DNA of 64,000 bases from Bog-793 sp963761425 (GCA_963761425.1 CAVXGQ010000002.1:299289-363288); one strand, 5' to 3'; positions 1 to 8,736 are shown, counted from the stretch's first letter. Notes: a model not told the origin generated them from the sequence alone. Made by a program: numbers and translations.

Positions 1-1193
1 ACCCCCGACATCCGCACGAAGTCGAACGCCCGGCTCATAAAGGCGCCGAAGGTCGCGGCGAAGGGAACGTAGCCCCGAACCGCGAGACCCGACGCCGCGG
101 CGATCATCAACTGCTCGGCGATGAAGGCCTGGAAGTAACGCTCCGGAGCCGCGGCGAGGAACATCTCGCCGTGCGTCGAGTTACCGACCTCGGCGTCGAG
201 CACGACCACCTCGGGGCGCACCGCGAGGGCCACCAGTGCGTCGCCGTAAGCCTTGCGGGTCGCGATCTTCTCGCCGAGGCTGTAGCGGGGCAGTGCCACC
301 GGGGCGTGTGGGTTCGGCGTGATCGCCGGGGTTCCCGGCTCGGGTGGCGGTGAGGAGACGACGATCGAGCTGGGACCCCCGAGCGCGGCGACCGCTGACT
401 GGGCGAGATCCGGGGGAAGCGCCACCCCGTGCCAGCCGTTCTTGTCCTCGATCTCGGGCACGCCCTTGCCCTTGATCGTGCGGGCGAGGATAACCGAGGG
501 TCGCTGGCTGCGCCGGGCCTCGCCGAAGGCGGCGTCGATGGCCGCGAGATCGTGCCCATCGACTTCGATCGGGTGGCAACCGAAGGCCGCGACCCGCGCC
601 GCGTAGGCCTCAAGGTCCCAGCCGAGTTCGGTTGGCCCGCGTTGGCCCAGCCGATTGACGTCGATGATCGCGGTGAAGTTGTCGAGCTCGTAGTACGACG
701 CCTTGTCCAAGGCTTCCCAGACCGAGCCCTCGCTTAGCTCGCTGTCCCCACAGAGCGCCCAGACCCGGTAGGGCAGCTCGTCGAGGAACTTCCCGGCCAG
801 CGCGACACCGATCGCCGCGGCGACGCCGAAGCCGAGCGACCCGGTGGCGAGGTCGACCCAGGGCAGCACTGGTGTCGGGTGGCCCTGCAGCCGGGCACCG
901 AAGCGACGGTAGGTCTCAACGAGCTCGTCCTCACCGATCACGCCTACGGCTCGGAACACCGCGTACAAAAGTGGCGAAGCATGACCCTTCGAGAAGATGA
1001 GGTGGTCGTTCTCCGGCCGCTTCGGTGCGGCCCAGTCGTAGCGGAGGTGGCGAGTGACGAGAACGGCGAGCAGGTCGGCGGCCGAGAGCGCCGAGGTCGG
1101 ATGGCCCGAGCCGGCCGAGGTGGTGCAACGGATCGAGTCGACGCGCAGCTGTCTCGCGAGATCGGCGACGACTTGCAGGTCATCTTCTGGCAT
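1..1193 (-). CDS. tkt: Transketolase, 3'-truncated by window edge
   Basis: Thiamine-diphosphate enzyme of the non-oxidative pentose phosphate pathway that moves two-carbon ketol units between sugar phosphates. About 397 N-terminal residues are visible from an ATG at 1193 (MPEDDLQVVADLARQL). The N-terminal TPP domain shows GSGHPTSALS near residue 27, SKGHASPLLYA and the Mg/TPP motif CGDSELSEG followed by DVNRLGQRG. The pyrimidine-binding domain begins near residue 320 (RKAYGDALVALA) and carries the catalytic-glutamate region FIAEQLMIAAASG. The spacing of the two domains fits the roughly 600-residue single-chain transketolases of actinobacteria. The gene continues past base 1. It follows the GNAT and TetR genes on the same strand after an 87 bp gap, so co-transcription is possible but not shown. 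The family call is secure; the donor and acceptor sugars are assumed. Confidence 0.93.
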   Translation of the reverse strand, partial: MPEDDLQVVADLARQLRVDSIRCTTSAGSGHPTSALSAADLLAVLVTRHLRYDWAAPKRPENDHLIFSKGHASPLLYAVFRAVGVIGEDELVETYRRFGARLQGHPTPVLPWVDLATGSLGFGVAAAIGVALAGKFLDELPYRVWALCGDSELSEGSVWEALDKASYYELDNFTAIIDVNRLGQRGPTELGWDLEAYAARVAAFGCHPIEVDGHDLAAIDAAFGEARRSQRPSVILARTIKGKGVPEIEDKNGWHGVALPPDLAQSAVAALGGPSSIVVSSPPPEPGTPAITPNPHAPVALPRYSLGEKIATRKAYGDALVALAVRPEVVVLDAEVGNSTHGEMFLAAAPERYFQAFIAEQLMIAAASGLAVRGYVPFAATFGAFMSRAFDFVRMSG

Positions 1194-1280
1194 GGCGTAC
1201 CTCGACGAACTGGACACGATGGCCGAACGGCCCCCGTAGGCTACCGCCGACCACTCCGGGTACTCGGCTGGCGCGGTGGC

Positions 1281-1758
1281 TCAGACGGATGCGAGATCCT
1301 TTCCCATGCAGACGCTGACGGCTGAGTCCACATAGGGGCCGAATTTCTCGATCTCGACATATCCCGCCCGCCGGTATAAAGCGAGCGCCTCTGGCGAGCG
1401 GATCCCGGTCTCCAGAACGATCCGGGTGGCCCCGATCGAACGGGCTTCGGTCTCGAGAAAGCCCAAGAGAGCGGCCCCGATCCGCTGTCCGCGGTAGTCG
1501 GGCAGGACGAAGAGGCGTTTCAGCTTCAGCGAGCCCTTCGCCGATCAGCCGGACCGCGCCGCAGCCGACTTGCATCCCTCCCACCGCCGCCACGGCGAAG
1601 GTTCCGCGTCCCGGCCTCACCTCGTCCTCCACGAGGTCGAAGTGACAGTCGAGCGGGTTGCCATAGCGCCCCCGCAATTCGGCGCTGAGTGCCGCGACGA
1701 GCTCACGCGCGCTAGGACTCGCCAACGGCTCGCGGCAGATGTCGACCTGCGCCGGCAT
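1281..1758 (-). pseudogene. GNAT family acetyltransferase, frameshifted
   Basis: Small acetyl-CoA-dependent N-acetyltransferase. From an ATG at 1758 the N-terminal half reads MPAQVDICREPLASPS through GCGAVRLIGEGLAE. The frame then fails, and the rest of the fold, with the acetyl-CoA loop LPDYRGQRIGAALLGFLE and the C-terminal SPEALALYRRAGYVEI, continues in the next frame to a stop at 1281. The span is 478 nt, one more than a multiple of three. Deleting one base at about 1524 joins the halves as GLAELKRLFVLPDYRG, the usual GNAT core, giving 158 residues. This is therefore a one-base insertion, from recent mutation or sequence error. The gene lies 29 bp downstream of the TetR gene on the same strand. 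The substrate cannot be inferred. Confidence 0.75.
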
Positions 1759-1787
1759 CGTCCACCGTCTCGGCTGGGTCGGCGAGC

Positions 1788-2465
1788 TCAGTCCGTCCCG
1801 TCAGTTCCCTGGCGATCTGGCGCCCTCTTCCGCGACCCGACCGTTGCTTCAGGGTCGCGGTAGAGCGGAAGGAGGAGGGCTCTCAGGGAGGCGACGAGCA
1901 CGCGGCTTGCCGCAGCGGGCGATCTGCGGAGAGAAGCACGCAGGTACTCCCACATCGGCCAGGAGGTGGCGAGATCAACCGCGTCCGTGACGATACGCGC
2001 CTCGGCACCGGCGTTTCGCAGTTCGGGCGCGAAGGAGGCGATCACATGGTCACGACGGGTGCGGGTGCAAAAGGCAATGCCTTCGGCCATCTCGGGAGAG
2101 CTCTGCTCGTCGAACATGGTCGCCCGGCGGATCGGCGTGAGCGCCTCGAACAGCCTGCGGCATTGACTGGCAATGGTCTCGATGCGTCCCGGAAGATCAC
2201 GACGGGTGTCGATCGGCTTGAGTATCTCAGCGTGTCGTCGCATCTGCAGGTCGAGGGCGAGTCGCCGCAATGCCTCAACGTCTTCGAAGTGGTGGTACAC
2301 GGTACGCAGTGCGACCCCAGCCTGGGTCGCGACTTCTTGCGCGGTCGGTCGAAGCGTGCCCTCGTCGACCAGATCGAGCAGCGCCTCGATGACCTTGAGG
2401 CGCGTCCGTTCGCCGCGAGCGCGGCGCCCGTCAACGGAGCGTTGCTCGACATTTCCCGTCACCAT
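1788..2465 (-). CDS. TetR/AcrR family transcriptional regulator
   Basis: 225-residue one-component regulator. The N-terminal helix-turn-helix covers roughly residues 18-65, with RTRLKVIEALLDLVDEG, the recognition region TAQEVATQAGVALRTVY and the typical YHHFEDVEALRRLA. The remainder is a variable all-helical ligand-binding domain (RRATMFDEQSSPEMAEGI is visible). The ATG at 2465 overlaps the stop of the 80-codon reading frame upstream (ATGGTGA), so it is probably co-translated with that frame and with the alpha/beta hydrolase before it. The likely targets are its own operon and neighbours, but no operator could be identified and the ligand is unknown. Two Cys residues are present in the C-terminal domain, without an obvious metal motif. 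Confidence 0.88.
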   Translation of the reverse strand: MVTGNVEQRSVDGRRARGERTRLKVIEALLDLVDEGTLRPTAQEVATQAGVALRTVYHHFEDVEALRRLALDLQMRRHAEILKPIDTRRDLPGRIETIASQCRRLFEALTPIRRATMFDEQSSPEMAEGIAFCTRTRRDHVIASFAPELRNAGAEARIVTDAVDLATSWPMWEYLRASLRRSPAAASRVLVASLRALLLPLYRDPEATVGSRKRAPDRQGTDGTD

Positions 2466-2701
2466 GATCTCGACACCTCAAGCACCGACTGGCCGGATCG
2501 TTCCGGAGATATTGGCACACGTAGGGTGGATGGCACGAACCAGGGACCGGCCCGCTGGCCTTGTCGAATGGCGGGACCTGGGGGGATGGAGATCGCCACT
2601 GCGCCGTCGGGTCCGTCGTCCCAGGTGACAGGCCACGGGCCGGCCGCGAGCACCGCGATGAAGCGCGCCTCGGCGAGGTCGGAGGACTGCGGGCTGATCA
2701 T
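2459..2701 (-). CDS. Hypothetical 80-residue protein, coupled at both ends
   Basis: No family recognised. The frame starts with an ATG that shares ATGA with the stop of the hydrolase at 2698-2700, and its TGA overlaps the TetR start. Overlap at both ends is what a true gene in a translationally coupled operon looks like. The first half has GC-rich third positions and reads plausibly as protein (EARFIAVLAAGPWPVTWDDG). The second half has weaker codon bias and is proline and arginine rich. There is no signal peptide or membrane segment. It may instead be a non-coding spacer that happens to be open. Confidence 0.4.
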   Translation of the reverse strand: MISPQSSDLAEARFIAVLAAGPWPVTWDDGPDGAVAISIPPGPAIRQGQRAGPWFVPSTLRVPISPERSGQSVLEVSRSW

Positions 2702-3402
2702 CCGGGGGCGAGAAACGACCCAACGGCGATGGCAAGCTCGCGACCGTGAAGGGCGACCAAGGACAGGTGGCCGCCTGGCAAGGTGATCTGCTCACTTCCC
2801 GGGATCTGTTCGAGCTCGGCCGAAAGGTCAGCGGGGACCATTCGATCCTTTCTTGCACGGACCACCAGAGTGGGGGCCTCCACTCTTCGTAACAGCGAAC
2901 GGCCGTCAAAGTCCGACGAGGCCCGACGCTGGGCCTGAAATGCTCTCTTTGGCTGGGGGTCCAACCACCGGGGAGTCGGGATTCGACCCAGAACCTCCAG
3001 GGTGACCCAACGCGTGGAGAACCTGCGGGTCGGTGTGACGCGAGCCGAGGTGGCGGCCAGCACGAGGCGGCGGACCTCGCGGGGGTGGTTGGCCGCCAGG
3101 TTCAAGACCACCCGGCCACCCATCGAGTAGCCGACGAGATCGCATACGCCCAGACCGAGAGCGGCGATGAGTCCACGGACATCGTCGGTCATCTGGTCGA
3201 TGCTGTAGGGACCTTCCGGCTTGTCGCTCTGGCCCGACCCACGCGGATCGAGAACCACTACCCGGTTGAAGTCCGAAAGCTGCTGGGCGAAGGCCCGAAA
3301 CAGGCGGCTGTCGGCGCCGAGACCGGGGACGACCACCACCGGGAAACCCTGTCCACAGCTCTCGTAGTAGAGGCGCAGTCCGGCAACGGTCGTCATGGGC
3401 AC
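2698..3402 (-). CDS. Alpha/beta hydrolase fold protein
   Basis: 234-residue single-domain hydrolase. Visible elements in order are LYYESCGQGFPVVVVPGLG (oxyanion region near residue 25), VVVLDPRGSGQSDKPEG, the nucleophile elbow VGYSMGGRVVLNLA with Ser near residue 94, a short lid segment (TPTRRFSTRWVTLEVLG), the acid region RKDRMVPADLSAELE and the catalytic His in LPGGHLSLVALHG. The nucleophile, acid and histidine candidates are all present, so it should be catalytically competent. The GTG at 3402 is preferred because AGGAAG lies 11 nt upstream; an ATG two codons later is possible. It shares ATGA with the downstream 80-codon frame and so heads a small minus-strand operon ending with a TetR regulator. 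The fold resembles 3-oxoadipate enol-lactonase-type and other ester or lactone hydrolases, but the substrate is unknown. Confidence 0.87.
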   Translation of the reverse strand: MPMTTVAGLRLYYESCGQGFPVVVVPGLGADSRLFRAFAQQLSDFNRVVVLDPRGSGQSDKPEGPYSIDQMTDDVRGLIAALGLGVCDLVGYSMGGRVVLNLAANHPREVRRLVLAATSARVTPTRRFSTRWVTLEVLGRIPTPRWLDPQPKRAFQAQRRASSDFDGRSLLRRVEAPTLVVRARKDRMVPADLSAELEQIPGSEQITLPGGHLSLVALHGRELAIAVGSFLAPG

Positions 3403-3798
3403 GACAAAGACGCTTCCTAGCCAGCCGTCTGGTGGCGGATGGTCCGCCGCGAGGATTCTTGCCCAACTAGGCCGTCACCGCGCGGCGCACGCCACGGCCT
3501 TGTGGAGGCCAAGAAGCCGCTGGCAAGCCTAGGCAGAGCACTCGGCGGCCGGGAAACCGGGCTTCGGGGCATCCCAATCCACGCCCCCTTTCGGAGATCC
3601 CCTCTGGTGTCGTTGTCGCTCTATCGAGCGGTGGGGAAGCGTCGACAAGACGCGCCATGACCCCCACGTTGGCAATTACCTCGCGAGTGGGGAGGCGCGG
3701 CAGCGTTGTCGGGGGAGGTGACCGCCAGGGTCACCAGCCCCGGTTATCGGGGCGCTGGGGAGGATCGCCGGGGGCCGTGCTCTCCAGACCGTTCTTGG
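3403..3798. other. 396 bp without a recognisable gene
   Basis: Only short antisense-type reading frames occur here, with arginine- and proline-rich, low-complexity translations and no recognisable motif. This stretch should hold the promoter of the minus-strand hydrolase operon at its left edge and the terminator of the small membrane-protein gene at its right edge. I could not point to either. Confidence 0.5.
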
Positions 3799-4116
3799 TC
3801 ACGGAACGCGCAAGTCGCGGTGTGCCGCAGCCAGTTCCTTTTCTTCGTCCGTGAGCGCCGAGACCTGGGCCGGGGTGACCAGGCTCCAATGTTTTCCCAC
3901 TGGGCAACGTTGCAGTCTCCACCATCCGAGGCGGACGGCTTTTAGGGATCCGCCGGGAATCCAAAGGGTGGTGAATAGGTGGCCGCCACGGCACCGCACC
4001 ACGGTGTTGGCCCCGAACAAGAAGCCACGACGGCGTTTCAACACGATCATCTCCAGGCAGAGCGAGATAACGACAAGAATCTTGATGACTTGGTGTCGAT
4101 TGGCCTTGTGATGCAT
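3799..4116 (-). CDS. Small membrane-anchored CRxGH/CPVGxHW protein
   Basis: 105-residue protein with one N-terminal membrane segment (VIKILVVISLCLEMIVL) followed by a basic stop-transfer region (KRRRG). The soluble part has the conserved pattern VRCRGGHLFTTLWIPGGSLK, then KAVRLGWWRLQRCPVGKHW and a short acidic tail (TDEEKELAAAHRDL). Small proteins with C-x2-GH-x-(F/Y)TT-x-W and CPVG-x-HW are, as I recall, common in actinobacteria. The paired Cys/His positions suggest a minimal zinc ribbon, but function is unknown. The ATG at 4116 lies 6 nt after a TAGTCT -10-like element, suggesting a leaderless mRNA. The gene stands alone between two gene-free stretches. An internal ATG near the end of the membrane segment is an unlikely alternative start. 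Confidence 0.75.
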   Translation of the reverse strand: MHHKANRHQVIKILVVISLCLEMIVLKRRRGFLFGANTVVRCRGGHLFTTLWIPGGSLKAVRLGWWRLQRCPVGKHWSLVTPAQVSALTDEEKELAAAHRDLRVP

Positions 4117-4122
4117 GGCGTC

Positions 4123-4128
4123 AGACTA
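4123..4128 (-). promoter_or_regulatory. -10-like TAGTCT, leaderless start for 3799-4116
   Basis: On the minus strand TAGTCT ends 6 nt before the ATG at 4116. The spacing matches other -10-like elements in this window. No clear -35 was seen. Confidence 0.4.
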
Positions 4129-4319
4129 TGTCATGCAATCTGGACGTTGCCGCCCACCTCAGAGGGACCCCGGGTTTGCGGTTCAGAAAGGCCGATGGAG
4201 GTGGCGTCGTGCGTGGCGACAAGGCGACGTGCATCGCCATCCGATGCTTTCGTGGTGGGGATGCTGCGGCCGAGCTCGCCGGCCTGGTTACCGCGAGCGT
4301 TGCTGGCGCTCCTGGAGGC

Positions 4320-5099
4320 TTAGCGGTTCGGTGCCCACAGCTTGAATGGCGCGCCGGTGGGGTCCGTTGCGGTGGCCGCCCGGCCATAGGCGCTGTCCTG
4401 GGGTTCCTCCACGACCGATCCACCGAGAGTCTTCACCCGGTCCACGGCGGCGTCAGCGTCATCGACCTCCCAGTGGACCAACCAGTGGGCGCCGACGCCC
4501 TCGGGGAGCAAGTCCGTCCCGCCCATGATTCCGGCGACTGGCCCGGAGCCGCTCGGGTCGCTCAGCGTTGCGTAGCGAAACCCCTCGTTTTCGCGAACGG
4601 TTTCGCTACTCCAGCCGAACACATCGCGGTAAAAGGCCACGGCCGCGGCGTAGTCCCGGGTGGAGAGCTCGAACCATCTCGGGGCGCCGGTTTCGTTGAG
4701 GACCGTGAAACCTAGGAAGGTGCCGGGCTGCCAGAGCCCGAGGGGCGCTCCAGTCGGGTCGATGAGCACCGCCTGGGTGCCAAGGTCGGCTACCTCCATC
4801 GGCGGGAAGACAATCTGGGCGCCGGCGGCGGTGGCCGCTTCGACGGTCCTCGCCAAGTCATCGGTGGCGAAGTAGATCTTCCAGGTGTTGTCGGCGTGCA
4901 GCTCGCCCATGTCACCCATGCCACCGGCGATCGGGACGCCGTCGCGGGTGAACATGAAGTAGCCGCCGAAGTCCGGGGACGGCTCCTGGGCCTCCCAGCC
5001 GAAGAGACCGCTATAGAAGCTTCGGCTCGCCTCCACGTCCGAGGTCCACAGGTCCGTCCAGCAGGGCGACCCGCTGGGGGCACTGGCACGGGTGGGCAT
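4320..5099 (-). CDS. VOC family protein with two glyoxalase-like domains
   Basis: 259-residue vicinal-oxygen-chelate protein built from two beta-alpha-beta-beta-beta modules. The first (about residues 10-125) opens with CWTDLWTSDVEASRSFYSGL and ends ADLGTQAVLIDPTGAPLGLW. The second (about 135-257) opens RWFELSTRDYAAAVAFYRDV and ends ATATDPTGAPFKLWAPN. Such tandem proteins in actinobacteria are usually annotated as glyoxalase/bleomycin-resistance-like or CFP30B-type hydroxylases, without a proven reaction. The usual metal-binding His and Glu positions are not all evident, so activity is uncertain. The ATG at 5099 has a strong AAAGGAG ribosome-binding site 6 nt upstream. It appears to be monocistronic. 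Confidence 0.88.
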   Translation of the reverse strand: MPTRASAPSGSPCWTDLWTSDVEASRSFYSGLFGWEAQEPSPDFGGYFMFTRDGVPIAGGMGDMGELHADNTWKIYFATDDLARTVEAATAAGAQIVFPPMEVADLGTQAVLIDPTGAPLGLWQPGTFLGFTVLNETGAPRWFELSTRDYAAAVAFYRDVFGWSSETVRENEGFRYATLSDPSGSGPVAGIMGGTDLLPEGVGAHWLVHWEVDDADAAVDRVKTLGGSVVEEPQDSAYGRAATATDPTGAPFKLWAPNR

Positions 5100-5552
5100 G
5101 ATCGCTCCTTTCGATTCGGCAGATGCTCGAGTAACCCGTCCTAGAGGTGCGTTCCGGTGGTGCGGACCGCGACAGATCCGGGGTGTCGCGTCGGCCAGCC
5201 CCCGATCCGCCGGGCCAGTGGCACCCTATCGGCGATGGAGTCGCCCACCGGCCGTCGACCGCGTGGCAGCTCAGCTGGCGAAGGTGCCTATCGAGGACCC
5301 AACCCCTGCTGTCGTCTGCGCGGCTGCGTAACTGGGGCCGCGGTGCGGACCGATCAATTGCTCGTCTTGACGTGGATGGCCGTCTTGACGAGATCCGGGT
5401 CCGAGATCTGAGCGTGGCCCTGGGAGGGCCGATGGTCGCTGAGGGTCGACCGGTCGTTGGGCCGGCGGGGCGCGTTCGTCTACCGCTTCAGTCGATCCAA
5501 CCAGCGAGGGGTTGGGGAACCAACCTTCCAAGCGACCGGTCAACCTGGCGGT
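5100..5552. other. 453 bp without a recognisable gene
   Basis: Reading frames in this stretch are short or are extensions of shadows of the flanking genes, with no conserved motif. The AAAGGAG ribosome-binding site of the VOC gene lies at the left end. No tRNA-like fold or strong hairpin was seen. Confidence 0.5.
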
Positions 5553-6304
5553 TCAGCCCCACCAGACCCTTGCTCGCTCCCGCCACAGTTCCAGGACGCG
5601 CGGGTCACCCGCCAACTCCACGGGCGGGCCGGGTCTCCTGCGGTTCCAGAGAAGGAGGTAGAGCGCGCTCGCCGGACCCGTGAGCATGCAGTCGGCCGGG
5701 GAGGGGCCCGCCGACACCACGCAGCGGTCGGTCTCGATCCGGAGTGTCCAACCATGGCCGTTGTCGGTGATTCGTATGGACAACGTGACCGGGGAGTCGG
5801 CGACCAGGCCGACTCCGGGCCGGGCGAAGAAGCCGTTGAATAGCTCGTCGATCCCGTCAGCGGCGAAATCACTCAGACATGGCGAGGGCCATCCTGCGCA
5901 GGTCTCGGCGTCGACGCAGTGGATCGCCGTCTCGTGGGCCTGTCGGCGAGCCCAGAAGGCCAGCGATGACGGCGCGGGAAGAAAGGTGTAACAGCTCATC
6001 GCGGGATCGGCCGCCCTCAGTGCCGTGACGAGTGAGGCGTGGCCGGCGCGGTACCAAGAGAGCAGCCGGTCGTCGGACACCGCCGCGAAGAAGGCAGCAA
6101 CTTCTTCATCGGCCATCGGCTCCGACTTGCCGGAGAGAACGTAACCGGTCGCCCATCGGTGGACGCCACCGATATGGCGGAGGAGGTCGCGCACCGTCCA
6201 TTCCGGGCAGGTCGCCACCCGAGCGTCGAGGTCGACGGTCGCGGCGGCGGTCGCCAGGCGCCCCCGACTTCTTGAAGCACGGTGACGTGTCGGTCAATCT
6301 CCAT
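5553..6304 (-). CDS. Maleylpyruvate isomerase-type mycothiol-dependent protein, N-terminal frameshift
   Basis: DinB-like four-helix-bundle protein of the MDMPI family, members of which use mycothiol as cofactor. The intact frame begins at a GTG at 6218 inside the conserved start of the domain (ATCPEWTVRDLLRHIGGVHR) and runs 221 residues to 5553. It includes the HETAIHCVDAE metal-ligand region and a C-terminal SCP2-like domain ending LYLLLWNRRRPG. Family members carry about 30 residues before the CPEW motif. Here these are encoded in a different frame from the ATG at 6304 (MEIDRHVTVLQEVGG). The frames meet at a run of five C at 6261-6265, and one added base gives EVGGRLATAAATVDLDARVA and a 250-residue protein (752 nt becomes 753). 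Either a base is missing from the homopolymer or the gene is truncated. The substrate is unknown. Confidence 0.8.
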
Positions 6305-6457
6305 CACGGATCCGGGTCCTCAGAGCGGCGCGCCATCGACCGATCTCCATCGTCCCATCGTCACGGGCGATTCCACTCGCCGACGACCCCCGCTGTCGAG
6401 TCCGATCGTCGTCGACGACCTGGGCGGGCTTTCCGTCTTCGCTCAACCGGAGCCGCC

Positions 6458-6463
6458 TACAGT
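6458..6463 (+). promoter_or_regulatory. -10-like TACAGT upstream of DedA gene
   Basis: TACAGT is followed after 6 nt by a GTG at 6470 that opens an 8-codon frame (7 amino acids plus stop). That frame ends in GTGA shared with the DedA start at 6490. It could drive a very short leader or a leaderless mini-frame. Confidence 0.4.
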
Positions 6464-6489
6464 TTCGCCGTGACCGGGGTGGTGACGGC

Positions 6490-7122
6490 GTGAACACGCT
6501 GCTCAGCCCGCTTCTCGGGCTGGGAGGCTGGGAGGCGTACTCGCTCGTCGGAGCGCTCTGTTTCGGCGAGGCGGCGCTCTTTGTCGGATTCGTCCTTCCC
6601 GGCGAGACGGCGGTCGTCTTCGGCGGCGTGCTCGCGTCGGAGCATCACGTCAGCTTGTCGTGGATCTGCACCCTGGTGGTGCTGTGCGCCATCGTGGGCG
6701 ACAGCGTCGGCTACGAGGTCGGCCGGCGGTTCGGACCGATCCTTCTGTCCCACCGGCCGCTCAAGGGTCATCCGGGGGTCGAGCGAACCCGGGACTTCCT
6801 GCAGCGACGGGGCGCCTACGCCGTGTTCGTTGGCAGGTTCGCGGCGGTGTTCCGCGCCCTCATCCCCGGGGTCGCCGGGGCTAGCGAGGTGCGCTACCGG
6901 ACTTTTCTGGCGGCCAACGCCGCGGGGGGTCTGATCTGGGGGATCGCCTACACGCTCGCCGGCTACGCGGTGGGGAAGTCCTACGAGAAGGTGCTGACCT
7001 GGGGCGGTCGTGCCTCCACCGCGATCATTATCGTCGCCGCGATCGCCCTGGTCGTGGCCTTGGCGATCCACTGGCGGCGTCGTCACGGGGCCGTTTCGGC
7101 CGAAAAGACGAGCAACGACTGA
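6490..7122 (+). CDS. DedA family integral membrane protein
   Basis: 210-residue inner-membrane protein of the DedA/SNARE-associated family, which includes undecaprenyl-phosphate and phospholipid translocases. Visible family features are the re-entrant helix region FGEAALFVGFVLPGETAVVFGG near residues 25-47, GDSVGYEVGRRFGP near 70, and the conserved RRGAYAVFVGRFAAVFRALIP with the functionally important Arg residues near 105-122. The final membrane segment (TAIIIVAAIALVVALAIHW) is followed by a short basic tail. The conserved F/G-R-x3-R-x3-PG pattern is intact (GRFAAVFRALIPGVAG). The GTG at 6490 overlaps the stop of an 8-codon frame preceded by TACAGT. The transported lipid is not known. Confidence 0.9.
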   Translation: MNTLLSPLLGLGGWEAYSLVGALCFGEAALFVGFVLPGETAVVFGGVLASEHHVSLSWICTLVVLCAIVGDSVGYEVGRRFGPILLSHRPLKGHPGVERTRDFLQRRGAYAVFVGRFAAVFRALIPGVAGASEVRYRTFLAANAAGGLIWGIAYTLAGYAVGKSYEKVLTWGGRASTAIIIVAAIALVVALAIHWRRRHGAVSAEKTSND

Positions 7123-7216
7123 ACTGCCGGCGTGTCCGGCGGGCCCGTTATGCTCGACACGGTTCGCGTCCGGCACCCTGGAACGGATTCCGGGCGTCGC
7201 GGTCAACGGGGGGAAA

Positions 7217-7885
7217 ATGTCACTGCGGCTAGGCGACTACGCGCCAGATTTCACCGCCGACTCGACCGAGGGGGAGATCAGCCTCTACGACTACCTCGGT
7301 GACAGCTGGGGGATTCTCCTTTCGCACCCAAAGGAGTTCACGCCGGTGTGCACTACCGAGCTCGGCGAAGTGTCCCGTTTGAAGGGCGAGTTCGAACGGC
7401 GCAACACCAAGGTTCTCGGGGTTTTGGTCGATTCTGCCGCGTCGCGCCAGGACTGGTCCGCCGACATCAAGGAGGCGACCGGGCACTCCCTGAACTTCCC
7501 CTTGATCGGGGATCCCGACCGCATCGTCGCCAGCCTCTACGGGATGATCCGCCCGATGGTCGATGACACGCTCGGGGTCCGGGCGGTCGTCGTCATCAAC
7601 CCGGACAAGCGGATCGAGCTGCTCATGTCCTATCCGATCAGCACCGGTCGGGATCTCCCGGAGATCCTGCGGGTCCTCGACGCGCTGCAACTCGCCGCTC
7701 AGCACCCGGTCATGACCCCGGCCAACTGGAGAGTTGGCGACGAGGTGATCCTCGCTCCCTCGCTCTCGGACGAAGACGCCAGGGAGAGGTTCCCGCAGGG
7801 GTTCCGGACGGTGAACGGCTACCTGCGCTTCGTCCCCCAGCCGGGGCTCTCAGCTGGTCCTACTTCTTCTCCGCCAACGCGGTGA
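7217..7885 (+). CDS. 1-Cys peroxiredoxin (Prx6-type), first of a tandem pair
   Basis: 222-residue AhpC/TSA-fold thiol peroxidase that reduces peroxides through one cysteine. The thioredoxin-like core begins MSLRLGDYAPDFTADS, with the peroxidatic Cys in HPKEFTPVCTTELGEV near residue 48 and the conserved Arg later in the core. The C-terminal Prx6-type extension runs from about residue 165 (TPANWRVGDEVILAPSLSDE). It is the only Cys in the protein, which defines the 1-Cys type, so an external reductant such as mycothiol or mycoredoxin is probable (inference). The ATG at 7217 follows GGGG/AAA, and upstream frame extension lacks family sequence. A tail after RFVPQPG is absent from the paralogue that starts 111 bp downstream. 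Several core blocks are nearly identical between the two. Confidence 0.93.
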   Translation: MSLRLGDYAPDFTADSTEGEISLYDYLGDSWGILLSHPKEFTPVCTTELGEVSRLKGEFERRNTKVLGVLVDSAASRQDWSADIKEATGHSLNFPLIGDPDRIVASLYGMIRPMVDDTLGVRAVVVINPDKRIELLMSYPISTGRDLPEILRVLDALQLAAQHPVMTPANWRVGDEVILAPSLSDEDARERFPQGFRTVNGYLRFVPQPGLSAGPTSSPPTR

Positions 7886-7996
7886 ACAGAGTCGATCGGG
7901 TTAGTCGGGATTTTTTGCGACGCCGTTAGGCTCGCCGCCGCACACAACTGACGCGGTGGACGCCGACACGCCACCGGAACGAATAGGAAAGGGACG

Positions 7997-8632
<636 letters not shown>

Positions 8633-8662
8633 GCGGTTCCGCCCGGCCGCTCGTGGCGCCGA

Positions 8663-8691
8663 GTCCCGCCTCCGGTTTCCGGAGGCGGGAC
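8663..8691 (+). terminator. Perfect 13-bp inverted repeat after the peroxiredoxin pair
   Basis: The stem GTCCCGCCTCCGG pairs exactly with CCGGAGGCGGGAC around a TTT loop, 30 bp after the peroxiredoxin stop and 60 bp before the next start. There is no T-tract, as is usual for strong terminators in high-GC actinobacteria. Likely transcription terminator. Confidence 0.75.
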
Positions 8692-8736
8692 GGTGCGCCT
8701 CTCCCGTGGCCCGGTGAGCGGTCAAGACCCCGAGAG

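Noticed and set aside
4128..4715. A 195-codon plus-strand frame overlapping the VOC gene
   Set aside because: Most of it is antisense to the conserved VOC protein, and the part before 4320 has no recognisable sequence.
5147..5683. A 178-codon plus-strand frame between the VOC and MDMPI-type genes
   Set aside because: It has no motif, has poor codon bias and partly overlaps a conserved gene on the opposite strand.
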